Shown here one piece after another: positions 1-8,753 of a stretch of DNA of 64,000 bases (positions are counted from its first letter, which is position 1; the number at the start of each line of letters is the position of its first letter). This stretch comes from Polyangiaceae bacterium. Its GTDB lineage: Bacteria > Myxococcota_A > Polyangia > Polyangiales > Polyangiaceae. Position numbers and translations under genes: made by a program. The stretch spans positions 248,001 to 312,000 of the forward strand of contig JAHBVX010000008.1 of the NCBI GenBank assembly GCA_019637295.1, given 5' to 3'. Under the pieces are notes generated by a model. It had not been told where the DNA came from and did no database searches. It saw only the letters and a program-made list of their open reading frames with translations.

Positions 1-851
1 TTCACCGAGTAGGCCGCGGCGATCTGGCGTTGCTCGCGCAAGTAAGCCAGTGGGCTCGCCCCCAGCGCCCAGGACACGAGCGCCAACGCGGTGAGGCACG
101 CGGCTTGAGCCGCGACGTAGCGGCCCAGCCGCAGCCACGCCAGCCGGGGCTGGCGCCGCCGGTGCGCGCGCACCGCCAGCTCGACGCCAGCCATCACGAC
201 CGCCGCGACGCAAGCCAGCACGAGTCGATCGAACGAGAGTAGGAGGCCCAACGTCGCGAGCGAAGCCGCGACGAAAGCGTCGCGCCACGTCGGCTCTCGG
301 TCATCCCGCGCGCTCGGCAAGTAGGCGAGCACGTGGGCGAGTGAGAGCACCGGACGGACGGTGGCCGCGCCTGCGCCGTACGCGAGCAGCGCGAGCGTCG
401 AGGCCACCCACACACTGAGCAGGCGGCTCCGGATCGCGATCGACGCGATGACCAGCGCGGCGATGACGCCCAAGAGCTGGGTGAGGGCCTGCATGCCAGC
501 GATGGCTCGGCCGGCGTCCAGGGGACCGGGCAGCGCCCCGAGCCACGCGAGCCCCTGCCACAGCGGCCCCATCGGGAAGTGAAAATCCACCCCGCTGATC
601 TCCCCCTTCATCGCGCGCCAGGGCAGCTCGAGCTGCCAGGTGTAGTCCACGGGATTCCACTCGAACTCGCGAGCATCCCAGGTGACGCGTCGGACGTAGG
701 CGCCCACCCCGATGCTCGCGAGCAGGTAAGCGCCGAGCGCCACGAGCGCCCAGCGAGCGCCGGGCCCGGGCTCCACGCTTGTCGGCTTGCCGTCGTCGCG
801 GCTAGAACCGAGGCGGTGAGTGCTGCGCGGGCTCGCGATGCCATCCGTCAT
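1..851 (-). CDS. Polytopic membrane protein, glycosyltransferase-39-like (partial, runs off left edge)
   Basis: The reading frame opens at an ATG (complement of 849-851) and stays open to the window edge, so only about 283 N-terminal residues are seen. A short basic/polar N-terminus is followed by a hydrophobic helix (ARWALVALGAYLLASIGVGA, about residues 32-51), a soluble loop containing VDFHFPMGPLWQGL, and at least four more hydrophobic segments. A periplasmic loop with D/E and H residues after TM1 and the phrase 'DFHFPMGPL' are typical of mannosyltransferase/GT39-like membrane enzymes, but no decisive motif is visible, so this is an inference. Its start codon is separated by only three bases from the start of the divergent gene at 855, so promoters must lie inside the opposing coding regions or one start is mis-set. 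Confidence 0.6.
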   Translation of the reverse strand, partial: MTDGIASPRSTHRLGSSRDDGKPTSVEPGPGARWALVALGAYLLASIGVGAYVRRVTWDAREFEWNPVDYTWQLELPWRAMKGEISGVDFHFPMGPLWQGLAWLGALPGPLDAGRAIAGMQALTQLLGVIAALVIASIAIRSRLLSVWVASTLALLAYGAGAATVRPVLSLAHVLAYLPSARDDREPTWRDAFVAASLATLGLLLSFDRLVLACVAAVVMAGVELAVRAHRRRQPRLAWLRLGRYVAAQAACLTALALVSWALGASPLAYLREQRQIAAAYSV

Positions 852-854
852 GCC

Positions 855-1484
855 ATGTCGCTCCGCGTCGGCGACAAGCCGGCGATTGGCGCGTACGCGA
901 TCGACTTTTGGTCCATGGTGCGTCGCATTCGGGCGATCGAGCGCTGCGTGAGCCAGCGAGACCCCATCTTGTTCGTGGGTGACGACGATCTCGCGTCGCT
1001 CGCTCTTCACTTCTTAGGGTACAAGAATTTGACGGTGCTCGATCTGGATGTCGAGCTATTGGCGGTGATCGAGCGCGCCTCCGGCGGCCGAGTCCGGTCC
1101 CTGGAGCACGATCTGCGCTCGGTCTATCGGGGGCGCCTGCCCAAGGTCGCGCGCGACCACGCTCTGTTCGTCAGCGATCCCCCGTATGGACCGGATGGGC
1201 TCAGGGCCTTCTGTGGGGTCGGTATGGCCGCCCTCGGGGTCGGAGGGCACGGCTTGCTCGCCTGTCCGGTGGAGCGTGCTCCGGTGACTCGCGTCGGCGA
1301 TCCGGACGAGCTCGCCGCGCTGCTGCAGGCTTTCGTACTCGAGAGCGGGGGCGTGCTCCTGGGCGTGCACGAGCGCGCGGCTCGCTCCTACCACGGCACG
1401 GTCTCGAACTTCTGGGTCATCAAGAAGCTCACGCGACGGCGTCCGCGCTTCGACTTGCTGAAGGGCCCGCATGCGTTCTACTGA
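855..1484 (+). CDS. Branched-chain polyamine synthase (BpsA/DUF43)-like Rossmann enzyme
   Basis: 209 residues. A Rossmann-type nucleotide-binding core shows GDDD (42-45) after a hydrophobic strand, VLDLD (62-66), EHDLR (84-88) and SDPPYG (107-112). This order (GDDD, DxD, HDLR, DPPY/W) is that of the catalytic domain of N4-bis(aminopropyl)spermidine synthase (BpsA, Pfam DUF43), which transfers aminopropyl groups from decarboxylated SAM; the fold is shared with SAM methyltransferases. The N-terminal extra domain of archaeal BpsA is absent, so substrate may differ. I chose ATG 855 because an upstream extension would run into the opposite gene and adds no family-like sequence. It overlaps the next gene by 14 bases, implying translational coupling with a PaaK-type adenylating enzyme. 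Alternative: an N-methyltransferase. Confidence 0.6.
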   Translation: MSLRVGDKPAIGAYAIDFWSMVRRIRAIERCVSQRDPILFVGDDDLASLALHFLGYKNLTVLDLDVELLAVIERASGGRVRSLEHDLRSVYRGRLPKVARDHALFVSDPPYGPDGLRAFCGVGMAALGVGGHGLLACPVERAPVTRVGDPDELAALLQAFVLESGGVLLGVHERAARSYHGTVSNFWVIKKLTRRRPRFDLLKGPHAFY

Positions 1485-2886
1485 CGCGCGTCGCGGCGAG
1501 CTCTTGGGTCCGGATCCACACGCCGCGTCGGCAGCCGAGCTGCTTCGAGCGTACGGTGACGGCGCGCTCAGGGTCTTCCCGCAGCTCATGGCCGTTCCCT
1601 GGCTGCCCAAGCCTCTGCTCGACGCGCTGGTGAGGCGTCGCCGCGCGCGCCTCGTGCGCCGCGCCTTCGCCGACGTGCCCTACTATCGCGCGCTGTATCG
1701 CGGCGCCGGCTTCGACGAACGGCGCGTCGCGTCCGCCGAGTCCTTCGCCCAGCTTCCTCTGCTGACCAAGGGGGCGCTCAAGAGCGACGGCTCAGCCATG
1801 CTCAGTCGGCGGGCACCCTCGGCGAGTCGGCTGCTCGAGCGGCGCTCGAGCGGGTCGACGGGCTCGCCGGTTCGCGTGTTCTTCGATCCGCTGATGGAGC
1901 TCCCTCGCCGGGCTCAGGAGCTGCGAGTGCTCGCAGCCCACGGGGTGCGCCCCTGGCACACCCAGCTCGTGCTCGACGCGCCGGCACACATGGCGCCGAG
2001 GCCCTTCCTGATGCAGCGACTCGGCGTCTGGCGCCGCATCCCGTACCCCGTGTGGCTCTCACCCGAAGCTGCACTGGACGAAGTCGAGCGTCTCGCGCCG
2101 GACGTGGTGCACGGCGTGTTGGCCGGCGTGCGCATGTTGGCGCTGGCGGCCGAAGCGCGGGGCGGCTTTCGTTTCCGCCCGCACCGGATCCTCACCCGCG
2201 GTGAGCTGCTGGACAGCCAGACCCGCTGGTTCATCGAGAACGCACTCGGCGCGCCAGTGGTGGACTTCTACGCCACTGAAGAGACCGGCATGATCGCCTG
2301 GGAGTGTCCCTCGCGGAGCGGCTATCACATCGACACGGACCTGGTGTTCGTGGAGATCGTGCGGGAAGACGGCAGCCCCGCGCCAGCCGGGGAGGTCGGC
2401 GAAATCGTGCTGACCAACCTGTACCAGCACACCCAGCCCATCATTCGCTACCGCGTCGGCGACCTGGGCGCGATCGAGCGCTCGCCGTGCCCCTGCGGCC
2501 GCAGTCTGCCGCTGCTCACCCAGCTCCGAGGGCGCAAGCTAGACTTCCTGATCACCCCCGCGGGCGAACTTCGAGATCCGTTCCGCGTGATGGCGGTGTT
2601 CGAGCACGTCTCGGGCGTCCGTTGGTTTCGCGTCACCCAGCTCGAGCTCGATCGCGTGGACGTCGCGCTGGGCTACGAGAGCGGCCTGACGTCCGAAGAA
2701 AAGCGCGCGACGCATCGACACATCCTGCGGGAGCTCTCCGAGTTGCTGGGCGCGGACATGAAGTTCGAGGTTCGCGACGCCGGCGAGTTCAAGGTGGAGA
2801 TTGGCGAGAAGGCGCCGCTGGTCAAGGGGCTCGGCAGCCAGAGCCTCGAGGAGCTGGCGCGCCGGGGCTACACGCCGCGCGTCTGA
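1471..2886 (+). CDS. PaaK/CapK-family adenylate-forming enzyme (phenylacetate-CoA ligase-like)
   Basis: 471 residues, the usual length for the PaaK family. The phosphate-binding loop RSSGSTGSP (125-133), the adenine/substrate motif YATEETG (267-273), the RYRVGDLG motif and a C-terminal half with a CPCGR cluster followed by RGRKLDFL are all present in the expected order; the last of these is the hinge and start of the small C-terminal domain. The family adenylates carboxylates and usually forms CoA thioesters; members in polysaccharide or secondary-metabolite loci have diverse substrates, so I do not assign phenylacetate. ATG 1471 lies inside the end of the BpsA-like gene (14-base overlap), so the two are very probably co-translated and act in one pathway. 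Converges on the methyltransferase gene with 8 bases between stops. Confidence 0.8.
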   Translation: MRSTDARRGELLGPDPHAASAAELLRAYGDGALRVFPQLMAVPWLPKPLLDALVRRRRARLVRRAFADVPYYRALYRGAGFDERRVASAESFAQLPLLTKGALKSDGSAMLSRRAPSASRLLERRSSGSTGSPVRVFFDPLMELPRRAQELRVLAAHGVRPWHTQLVLDAPAHMAPRPFLMQRLGVWRRIPYPVWLSPEAALDEVERLAPDVVHGVLAGVRMLALAAEARGGFRFRPHRILTRGELLDSQTRWFIENALGAPVVDFYATEETGMIAWECPSRSGYHIDTDLVFVEIVREDGSPAPAGEVGEIVLTNLYQHTQPIIRYRVGDLGAIERSPCPCGRSLPLLTQLRGRKLDFLITPAGELRDPFRVMAVFEHVSGVRWFRVTQLELDRVDVALGYESGLTSEEKRATHRHILRELSELLGADMKFEVRDAGEFKVEIGEKAPLVKGLGSQSLEELARRGYTPRV

Positions 2887-2894
2887 GGGGACGT

Positions 2895-3632
2895 TCAGCC
2901 GTCGTCCCGCTCGGCCGCCGCGATCAAGAAGCTGCCAAGGGACGGCGCCCAGCGCGCCAGCGTCCGCGACGCCCAGGTCACCCGCTCGGGATCGCGTCGG
3001 TCCCGCCGGAACACCACTAGGGTGCTCTCCAGCCGGGTGAGGCGAAGCCGTGCGCCAGCGAGCGCGGCCCGCAGCGTGTCGGGGCCAAAGGGTCGGATGT
3101 GGAGCCGCAGGAACGGGTGCAGCGGCTGGACCTGCGTCGGGGCCTTGCCGACCAAGAAGCGGAGCCGGTCGGGCAGGTGCGCGAGGTTCGGGGTGGTGAG
3201 CAGCATGAGGCCTCCGGGCCGCAGCACGCGGCGAAGCTCGAGCAAGAACGCCGACGTGTCGAACAGGTGCTCGATGAGCTCACCGGCGTACACGACGTCG
3301 AAGCTAGCGGCCTCGAAGGGTAGCGGCCGGCTCGCGTCCGCCAGCACCGTCACGAGCCCGCGCTCGCGTGCGAGCGCCAAGGCCCGCTCGGAGCCGTCGA
3401 GCGCCGTCACCTGATAGCCGAGCGCCGCGAGCCGAGCGCCGATGCGGCCATCCCCCGCGCCCACGTCGAGTAGGCGCTCGCCGCGACGCGCGCGCTCCCG
3501 GGCCAGCGTGCGCTGAACGACCTCGAGTCGCACGACGTTGTCGCGATCCGTCTCCAAGAAGTCGAAGGCTCCCGCTCGGTCGAACCAGTTCGCGTTGTCG
3601 GCGCGCGCGCGCTCGGAAGGGTCGTCGCCCAT
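2895..3632 (-). CDS. Class I SAM-dependent methyltransferase
   Basis: 245 residues with the classical motif I LLDVGAGDGRIGARL (54-68), an acidic residue ending strand 2 (VTALDGS), motif II-like ASFDVVYAGELIEHL and the motif III region VLRPGGLMLLTTPN. These define a Methyltransf_11/25-type Rossmann methyltransferase; substrate cannot be read. The N-terminal NWFDRAGAFDFLETDR resembles methyltransferases acting in polysaccharide or lipid modification. It is the last gene of the reverse-strand run APS kinase, sulfotransferase, radical SAM, methyltransferase, starting 7 bases after the radical SAM stop, so co-transcription is very likely. Confidence 0.85.
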   Translation of the reverse strand: MGDDPSERARADNANWFDRAGAFDFLETDRDNVVRLEVVQRTLARERARRGERLLDVGAGDGRIGARLAALGYQVTALDGSERALALARERGLVTVLADASRPLPFEAASFDVVYAGELIEHLFDTSAFLLELRRVLRPGGLMLLTTPNLAHLPDRLRFLVGKAPTQVQPLHPFLRLHIRPFGPDTLRAALAGARLRLTRLESTLVVFRRDRRDPERVTWASRTLARWAPSLGSFLIAAAERDDG

Positions 3633-3639
3633 GGCGCGA

Positions 3640-4701
3640 TCAGAAGTAGAAGTCTTCCTTGGTGTTCGCCAAGATCTTGCACTGGGACGCGCACTCGTAG
3701 ACGTGGTCGCGCGCGCGAGCCGCCGCTCGGCCGGACCACAGGGCGTCGAGGTCGTCCTTCAGGACGTGACCGAAGCTCTCGCGCGTGTTGGGGCACATCT
3801 TCACGTGTCCGTCCTGCGTGACCAAGAGCGTCTGCAGCTCGCTCTCGCAGCTCTCTCCGTGGCCAAAGGCGATCGGATCCCGGAAGTATGCGCGGAACTT
3901 GCGGAAGTCGTTGTCGCTGTTCTCGATGCGGAAGCCAGCGGCCTTGCGGCGCTCCAGCTCCGCTACGAACTCGAGCGCCGTGGCTCGCGAGGGAAACAGC
4001 GGGCTGTGGGCGAACCAGCGGTCCCCCTGCGGCTTGCTGGCCATGAAGAAGTCCGTGGTCGCGACGGGCTGAAAGGTGTGCCCCTCGATGCCTTCGGCTC
4101 GACACCAGTCCGAGAGGGCCAGGAGCCCGGCCAGGTTGTCGCGCATCACGATGCTGTTGACGTACAGCCGCGGGGTCGCGCTTCCGAGTCGCTCGCGGGC
4201 CTCCCGAATGTGACGGATGGTGTTCATCGCGAGGGTCCAGGTGCCCGCCTTGCCCCGGCTCGCGTCGTGATACTCCGGGTCCAGGCTGTCTACCGAGACG
4301 GCGATGAAGCTCAGGCCCGAGGCAACCACGCGCTCGGCGCGCTCGCGTGTGGCGGTCAACGTGCCGTTCGTCGTGACGCTGGTGGTCGCGCGGTGTTCGG
4401 CGGCAAAGGCGATCACGTCGAGCAAGTCCCGGTGCAAGAAGGGCTCGCCGGCGATGAAGGAGAGGCTGAAGGGGCGCTCGAGCCAGCGGGCCAGCCGCCG
4501 AAGCACCTCACGCTTCTGCTCCAGCCCGAGCACGGGCTCGATGCGGAAGCTCTTGGTTCGGCGCCCGATGTCGCAGTGGTTGCAGCTCAGGTTACAGATC
4601 TGCTCCCACCACCAGAAGATGCGCTCTGGCTTGGGGTGCAGGGCCGGCGCAGGGGCGGCCGTGGGCCGCTTGAGCAGTCGGTCCACCAGTACCAAGCGCA
4701 T
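3640..4701 (-). CDS. Radical SAM/SPASM-type enzyme
   Basis: 353 residues. ICNLSCNHC gives the cluster cysteines C36, C40 and C43 in the CxxxCxxC spacing, followed by the glycine-rich SAM site FIAGEPFL and the TTNGTL motif. The C-terminal part carries further cysteines (CESELQTLLV, KMCPNTRESFG, YECASQC) around a 'GHVKMCPN' phrase, as in SPASM domains that bind auxiliary [4Fe-4S] clusters. Such enzymes modify peptides or small molecules by radical chemistry; the substrate is not readable and no RiPP precursor is obvious nearby. It lies 42 bases after the sulfotransferase stop and 7 bases before the methyltransferase start. Confidence 0.85.
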   Translation of the reverse strand: MRLVLVDRLLKRPTAAPAPALHPKPERIFWWWEQICNLSCNHCDIGRRTKSFRIEPVLGLEQKREVLRRLARWLERPFSLSFIAGEPFLHRDLLDVIAFAAEHRATTSVTTNGTLTATRERAERVVASGLSFIAVSVDSLDPEYHDASRGKAGTWTLAMNTIRHIREARERLGSATPRLYVNSIVMRDNLAGLLALSDWCRAEGIEGHTFQPVATTDFFMASKPQGDRWFAHSPLFPSRATALEFVAELERRKAAGFRIENSDNDFRKFRAYFRDPIAFGHGESCESELQTLLVTQDGHVKMCPNTRESFGHVLKDDLDALWSGRAAARARDHVYECASQCKILANTKEDFYF

Positions 4702-4743
4702 CCTCGAACGCTACGGCCCGGCCTCGAACGGGTCAACCGGCGC

Positions 4744-5985
4744 TCACGGCTCCAGCAACGAGATCCCTCGATCGCGCGCGAAATCCCGATACTCCTGGGT
4801 CGCTCGGCCAAGCGCGTCCGGCGTGATGCCGAAGCGCGCGCAGTCGTAGCGGTGCACCCCGTGGCGGTGTCGAGGGTGCGCCGCGGCGTGACGACCGACC
4901 GCCTCTCGCGAGCGATCGTCGAAGCGGTAGCCGAAGCGCGCCGCGACCCGCTCCGCCACCGCTACCGGACGAGTCACGATATCCTCGAACGCGACGTCCA
5001 CGAAGCGCTCCGCGGCGAGGCTTCGGCGATGCTCGAGTCCGCGGCTCATCAGGCGCCCCAAAGCGTCCGCGATCTCCGGACCGATGGCGTCGAGCCTGCG
5101 CTGATCGAAGAAGGCGCGTGCGCGCACGCTGGCGTAGCTCGCAGCGGAGGGGAACACCTGCTCCGGCGCGCGGTGCGTGAATACGAAGCAGGCGTCCGGG
5201 TACACCCGCACCAGCGCGTCGAGGTGCCACAGGTGAAAGGCACCCTTGAGCACCCAGTGATCGCCGGGCCAACGCCACTGCAATAGCGCGAGCAATCGCG
5301 CGTGGTAGCGGTACGCGGCGGTCAAGTCCTGCTTCTGCCACCAGCGGTCGTAGGCGCTCCCCGCGGGCAGCAGCGGGTTCATGAACGCCAGATCGAGCAA
5401 GAAGTGGCACTCCTCGGGCGCCGTCGCGCTCTGCGCGTGCAGGCGCGAGAGCTGGGGTGTCAAGCTGAGCCCCCGCGCGATGGCGCGCTCGGCCCGCCGG
5501 ATGCGCGGGTCGTGCGCCACGCGTCGATCCGGCGGTGGCGTGGGCGCACGCAGCTTCCAGAACGAAGGCACGCACACGCGATCGTCCGCACACAAGAGGT
5601 GATGCAGGTGCGTCGTCCCCGAACGTGGGTAGCCGACGATGAACAGCGGGCGCACGACGCGCGCTTCACCGATCTCCGGGCATCGCCGCAGCCAGTCCTC
5701 GACCCGCAGGCGGCCGGCGAGCGACCGCACGACGTGCGCGCCCATGATCGAGCGCCCGAAGCCGGACAGCCCCGCTTCCTCATCCAGCGCGCGCAGCAGA
5801 CGCCGGAGCGGCGTCCAGAACGCGTCGTCACCGAAGTCCTCGAGTCCGGTGATGCGCCGGGCGCGGGCGAGCAGCCGGGCCTCGTCGAAGTCGCGTCGAA
5901 ACGCCAGCCCGAGCAGGCCGCGGGCGACGTTGAAGGCTCGGATCGCCAGCGGCAGCGGCAGCTCGTCGATCGTGGCTCGGCTCAT
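4744..5985 (-). CDS. PAPS-dependent sulfotransferase family protein
   Basis: 413 residues from ATG 5985. The 5'-phosphosulfate loop PLFIVGYPRSGTTHLHHLL (PRSGTTH at 120-126) is diagnostic for Sulfotransfer_1/3 proteins. A second block, ACFVFTHRAPEQVFPS, matches the 3'-phosphate-binding region (R..P...SS type), and HWVLKGAFHLWHLDAL matches the preceding strand/helix of bacterial members. The protein should move sulfate from PAPS to a hydroxyl or amine acceptor, probably a lipid, glycan or small molecule in the cytoplasm. ATG overlaps the stop of the APS kinase gene by 4 bases (ATGA), so donor synthesis and use are translationally coupled. An upstream in-frame extension exists but lies wholly inside the APS kinase gene. 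Confidence 0.87.
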   Translation of the reverse strand: MSRATIDELPLPLAIRAFNVARGLLGLAFRRDFDEARLLARARRITGLEDFGDDAFWTPLRRLLRALDEEAGLSGFGRSIMGAHVVRSLAGRLRVEDWLRRCPEIGEARVVRPLFIVGYPRSGTTHLHHLLCADDRVCVPSFWKLRAPTPPPDRRVAHDPRIRRAERAIARGLSLTPQLSRLHAQSATAPEECHFLLDLAFMNPLLPAGSAYDRWWQKQDLTAAYRYHARLLALLQWRWPGDHWVLKGAFHLWHLDALVRVYPDACFVFTHRAPEQVFPSAASYASVRARAFFDQRRLDAIGPEIADALGRLMSRGLEHRRSLAAERFVDVAFEDIVTRPVAVAERVAARFGYRFDDRSREAVGRHAAAHPRHRHGVHRYDCARFGITPDALGRATQEYRDFARDRGISLLEP

Positions 5986-6530
5986 GCTTGCTCGCCCGGC
6001 GCGCTGCTCGCTTCGAGCTCGACCAGGGCGGCCATGAGGCGCTCCACGCACTCGGCGACGGTCCACTCCTCGGTGCGCAGCACCAGCTCCGGCGCGGTGG
6101 GCGCTTCGTAGGGATCGTCGATGCCCGTCATGCCTTGGATTTCCCCGGCGCGGGCACGGGCATAGAGACCCTTCACGTCTCGGGCTTCGCACACCGAGAG
6201 CGAGCACGACACGAACACTTCGAGGAAGCGAGCGGCCTGCCCCCGCGCGACGCTGCGTGCGCTCCGGTAGGGGCTCACCAGGGCGACGAGCACCACGAGG
6301 CCTTGCGCTGCCAGCAGGCCGGCCAGCGCTCCGGCTCGCCGTACGTTCTCGTCCCGGTGCGCCTTCGAGAAGCCGAGATCCGGCCACAGCGCCTGACGCA
6401 GCTCATCCCCGTCCAGTACGGCGACCGCCCGGCCCTGCTCCCGGGCCCGCGTCGCCGTGGCACGAGCGAGGGTGCTCTTGCCGGCGCTGGGCAAGCCCGT
6501 GAGCCAGACGACGGTGCCGACGGAGGTCAC
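5982..6530 (-). CDS. cysC: Adenylyl-sulfate (APS) kinase
   Basis: 182 residues. It starts VWLTGLPSAGKST (Walker A at 12-20) and has the APS kinase signatures VLDGDELRQAL, LGFSKAHRDENVRRAG, VALVSPYRSARS, FLEVFVSCSLSVCEARDVKGLYARARAGEIQGMTGIDDPYE, matching CysC over the whole length (family about 180-200 residues). It phosphorylates APS to PAPS. No ATP sulfurylase gene is in the window, so APS must come from elsewhere. The start is GTG, placed directly after the stop of the upstream lipoprotein gene with no spacer, and the stop overlaps the sulfotransferase ATG. The pairing strongly suggests dedicated PAPS supply for sulfation rather than assimilatory cysteine synthesis. Confidence 0.93.
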   Translation of the reverse strand: MTSVGTVVWLTGLPSAGKSTLARATATRAREQGRAVAVLDGDELRQALWPDLGFSKAHRDENVRRAGALAGLLAAQGLVVLVALVSPYRSARSVARGQAARFLEVFVSCSLSVCEARDVKGLYARARAGEIQGMTGIDDPYEAPTAPELVLRTEEWTVAECVERLMAALVELEASSAPGEQA

Positions 6531-6983
6531 TCAGATGTAGCTGCAGTCGGTCCCGCACGCGTTGGAGGCGCACAGGATGAGCGGGTTGAGCGCGGTCCCG
6601 CCGTTGTTGTTGGCCGCGGCGCAGTCCTGCACGCACTGGGTGCCTGTGTTGGCCGGCTCGGCGCACTCCCGAGCGCAGTCCACGAAACCTTTGCAGTCCG
6701 CGTTCGCCTCACAGGCCGCGGATTCGGCGCAGCACGCGCCCTGCAGGCAAGTCTTGCAGCCCGCCGTCTCGCCGAAGTAGTCGCAGCTCGGCGCGCCGGC
6801 GCCGCCGGCCGAGCCGCCGCCAGTGCCTCCCGACGCGATCGAGCCGCCGGTGCCGCCGCTCGAGGAGCCCCCGCTCGAGGCCCCGCCGCTGCCCACGGTG
6901 TTGGGCTTCACCTCGTCGTCGCCGCATCCAATGCACAGCGCGCCGGCGAGACAGAGCGAGAAGGTCAGGGCTTTCAAGGTCAT
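6531..6983 (-). CDS. Small Cys-rich lipoprotein with Gly/Ser linker
   Basis: 150 residues. Signal peptide MTLKALTFSLCLAGALCIGC ends in a lipobox (L-C-I-G-C, Cys20). A linker of about 45 residues rich in G, S and A follows, then a compact Cys-rich domain with about 12 cysteines (CDYFGETAGCKTCLQGACCAESAAC ... CVQDC ... CGTDCSYI). This layout is very common among myxobacterial secreted proteins; function unknown. It directly abuts cysC (its TGA ends where the GTG begins) so it may head the sulfation operon. The 172-base gap to the divergent pntA gene at 7156 must contain both promoters. Confidence 0.8.
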   Translation of the reverse strand: MTLKALTFSLCLAGALCIGCGDDEVKPNTVGSGGASSGGSSSGGTGGSIASGGTGGGSAGGAGAPSCDYFGETAGCKTCLQGACCAESAACEANADCKGFVDCARECAEPANTGTQCVQDCAAANNNGGTALNPLILCASNACGTDCSYI

Positions 6984-7155
6984 CGACGTTCCTCCGAGAC
7001 AACGATGCTAGAGGCGAAAGGGCCGACGCGCAATTCGGCGGCATGCGGGCGTTTTTTCGGCCGCGCGCCGAGCAGGCTTTGCTATGAGGTGCTCGCCTGA
7101 GCTCCGCCCCCACCGTGCTCGGTTCGGACGGCTCACGGAGCTTCGGCGCTCCGAC

Positions 7156-8748
7156 ATGAAAATTGCCATTCCCAAAGAGGTGCGCCCCGGCGAGCGACGG
7201 GTCGCGGCCACGCCGGAGACCGCGCAGCGGCTCCAGAAGCTTGGCTTCGAGGTCGTCGTGCAGAGTGGCGCCGGCGAAGGCGCCTCGTTCACGGATGAGC
7301 AGTACACGGCCGCGGGCTGCAGCGTCGAGCCGGACGTCGCCGCGCTGTGGGCAGGGGCGGACATCGTGCTCAAGGTCCAGCCGCCGGACGAGCTCCCCAG
7401 CAGCGATCCCTATCGCGGCACGGGCAAATCCCACGAGGTGGAGCTGCTGCGGGAGGGCGTCGTCCTCGTCTCCTTCCTGTGGCCCGCGAAGAACGAGGAG
7501 CTCGTCGAGCGGCTTCGCCAGAAGAAGGTCACCGCCATCGCCATGGACCAGGTGCCGCGCATCACGCGCGCGCAGAAGATGGACGCGCTCAGCTCCATGG
7601 CCAACATCGCCGGCTATCGCTCGGTGATCGAGGCCGCCAGCTTCTTTGGTCGCTTCTTCACCGGACAGATGACCGCCGCCGGCAAGGTGCCGCCCGCCAA
7701 GGTGATGGTGATCGGCGCCGGAGTCGCCGGGCTCGCGGCCGTCGGCGCGGCGCGCAGTCTCGGCGCCATCGTCCGCGCCTTCGACACGCGACCCGCCGTG
7801 CGCGAGCAGGTGCAGAGCATGGGAGCGGAGTTCCTCGAGGTCGAGATCGAGGAAGATGGCACCGGCGAGGGCGGCTACGCCAAGGTGATGAGCCCCGAGT
7901 TCATCAAGGCCGAGATGGAGCTCTTCGCTCGCCAAGCGCGCGACGTGGACATCATCATCACCACCGCGCTCGTCCCCGGACGCCCCGCGCCCACGCTCCT
8001 GACGCGGCAGACCGTGGAGCTGATGCGGCCCGGCAGCGTGATCGTCGATTTGGCCGCCGAATCCGGGGGCAACTGCGAGCTCACTCGCCCGGGCGAGGTG
8101 ACCACCCACAACGGCGTCACGCTCATTGGCTATGTGGACCTGCCGAGTCGCCTCGCGCCCACCGCCAGTCAGCTGTACGGCTCGAACCTCTACCACCTGC
8201 TCGCGGACATGGGCGGCGCCAAGACCTGGCACATCGATCTCGAGGACGAGGTCGTACGCGGCTCCATCGTGGTGAACGCTGGCGAGCTCTTGTGGCCCCC
8301 GCCCAAGAAGGAGGCCCCGCCCGAGCCGGCGATCAAGCTCAAGGCGCCCAGCGTCATGCCGCCGCCGGCGGAGATCGAGAAGGCCGCCCGCGCCGCCAAG
8401 AAGCCCGGCCGCGGCGCCTCGCTGGGCCTGCTCTTGGGCGCCGTCGCGCTCACGCTGCTCGGCGCCGTCGCGCCGGCGGGGTTCTTGGCGCACCTCACGG
8501 TCTTCGTGCTCGCGTGCTTCATCGGCTGGCAGGTGGTCTGGAACGTGACCCCGGCCCTGCACACGCCGCTCATGAGCGTCACCAACGCCATCAGCGGCAT
8601 CATCATCATCGGCGGGATGCTGCAGGTGTCCGGGCCGCCGAGCTCCCCGGTGACCATCCTCGGCGCCATCGCCGTGCTCATCGCCACCATCAACATCGCT
8701 GGAGGCTTCCTGGTGACGCAGCGCATGCTGCGCATGTTCCAGAGGTGA
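7156..8748 (+). CDS. pntA: Proton-translocating NAD(P) transhydrogenase, alpha subunit
   Basis: 530 residues from ATG 7156 ([21 protein letters not shown], the typical PntA N-terminus; an in-frame upstream start would add an untypical leader). Domain I is an alanine-dehydrogenase-like NAD(H)-binding unit: [37 protein letters not shown] is the dinucleotide loop. The C-terminal about 130 residues, after a Pro/Lys-rich linker, carry membrane helices ([65 protein letters not shown]), so this is the fused alpha form as in E. coli. With PntB it couples NADH to NADP+ hydride transfer to proton re-entry. PntB starts 5 bases downstream. Confidence 0.95.
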   Translation: MKIAIPKEVRPGERRVAATPETAQRLQKLGFEVVVQSGAGEGASFTDEQYTAAGCSVEPDVAALWAGADIVLKVQPPDELPSSDPYRGTGKSHEVELLREGVVLVSFLWPAKNEELVERLRQKKVTAIAMDQVPRITRAQKMDALSSMANIAGYRSVIEAASFFGRFFTGQMTAAGKVPPAKVMVIGAGVAGLAAVGAARSLGAIVRAFDTRPAVREQVQSMGAEFLEVEIEEDGTGEGGYAKVMSPEFIKAEMELFARQARDVDIIITTALVPGRPAPTLLTRQTVELMRPGSVIVDLAAESGGNCELTRPGEVTTHNGVTLIGYVDLPSRLAPTASQLYGSNLYHLLADMGGAKTWHIDLEDEVVRGSIVVNAGELLWPPPKKEAPPEPAIKLKAPSVMPPPAEIEKAARAAKKPGRGASLGLLLGAVALTLLGAVAPAGFLAHLTVFVLACFIGWQVVWNVTPALHTPLMSVTNAISGIIIIGGMLQVSGPPSSPVTILGAIAVLIATINIAGGFLVTQRMLRMFQR

Positions 8749-8753
8749 CCGTC

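Noticed and set aside
3538-5286. Long forward open frame of 582 codons opposite the radical SAM and sulfotransferase genes
   Set aside because: It is antisense to genes with clear motifs and has no family pattern; long shadow frames are expected at this GC content.
6709-8562. Reverse open frame of 617 codons opposite pntA
   Set aside because: His/Arg/Gly/Asp-rich, no motif; shadow of pntA.
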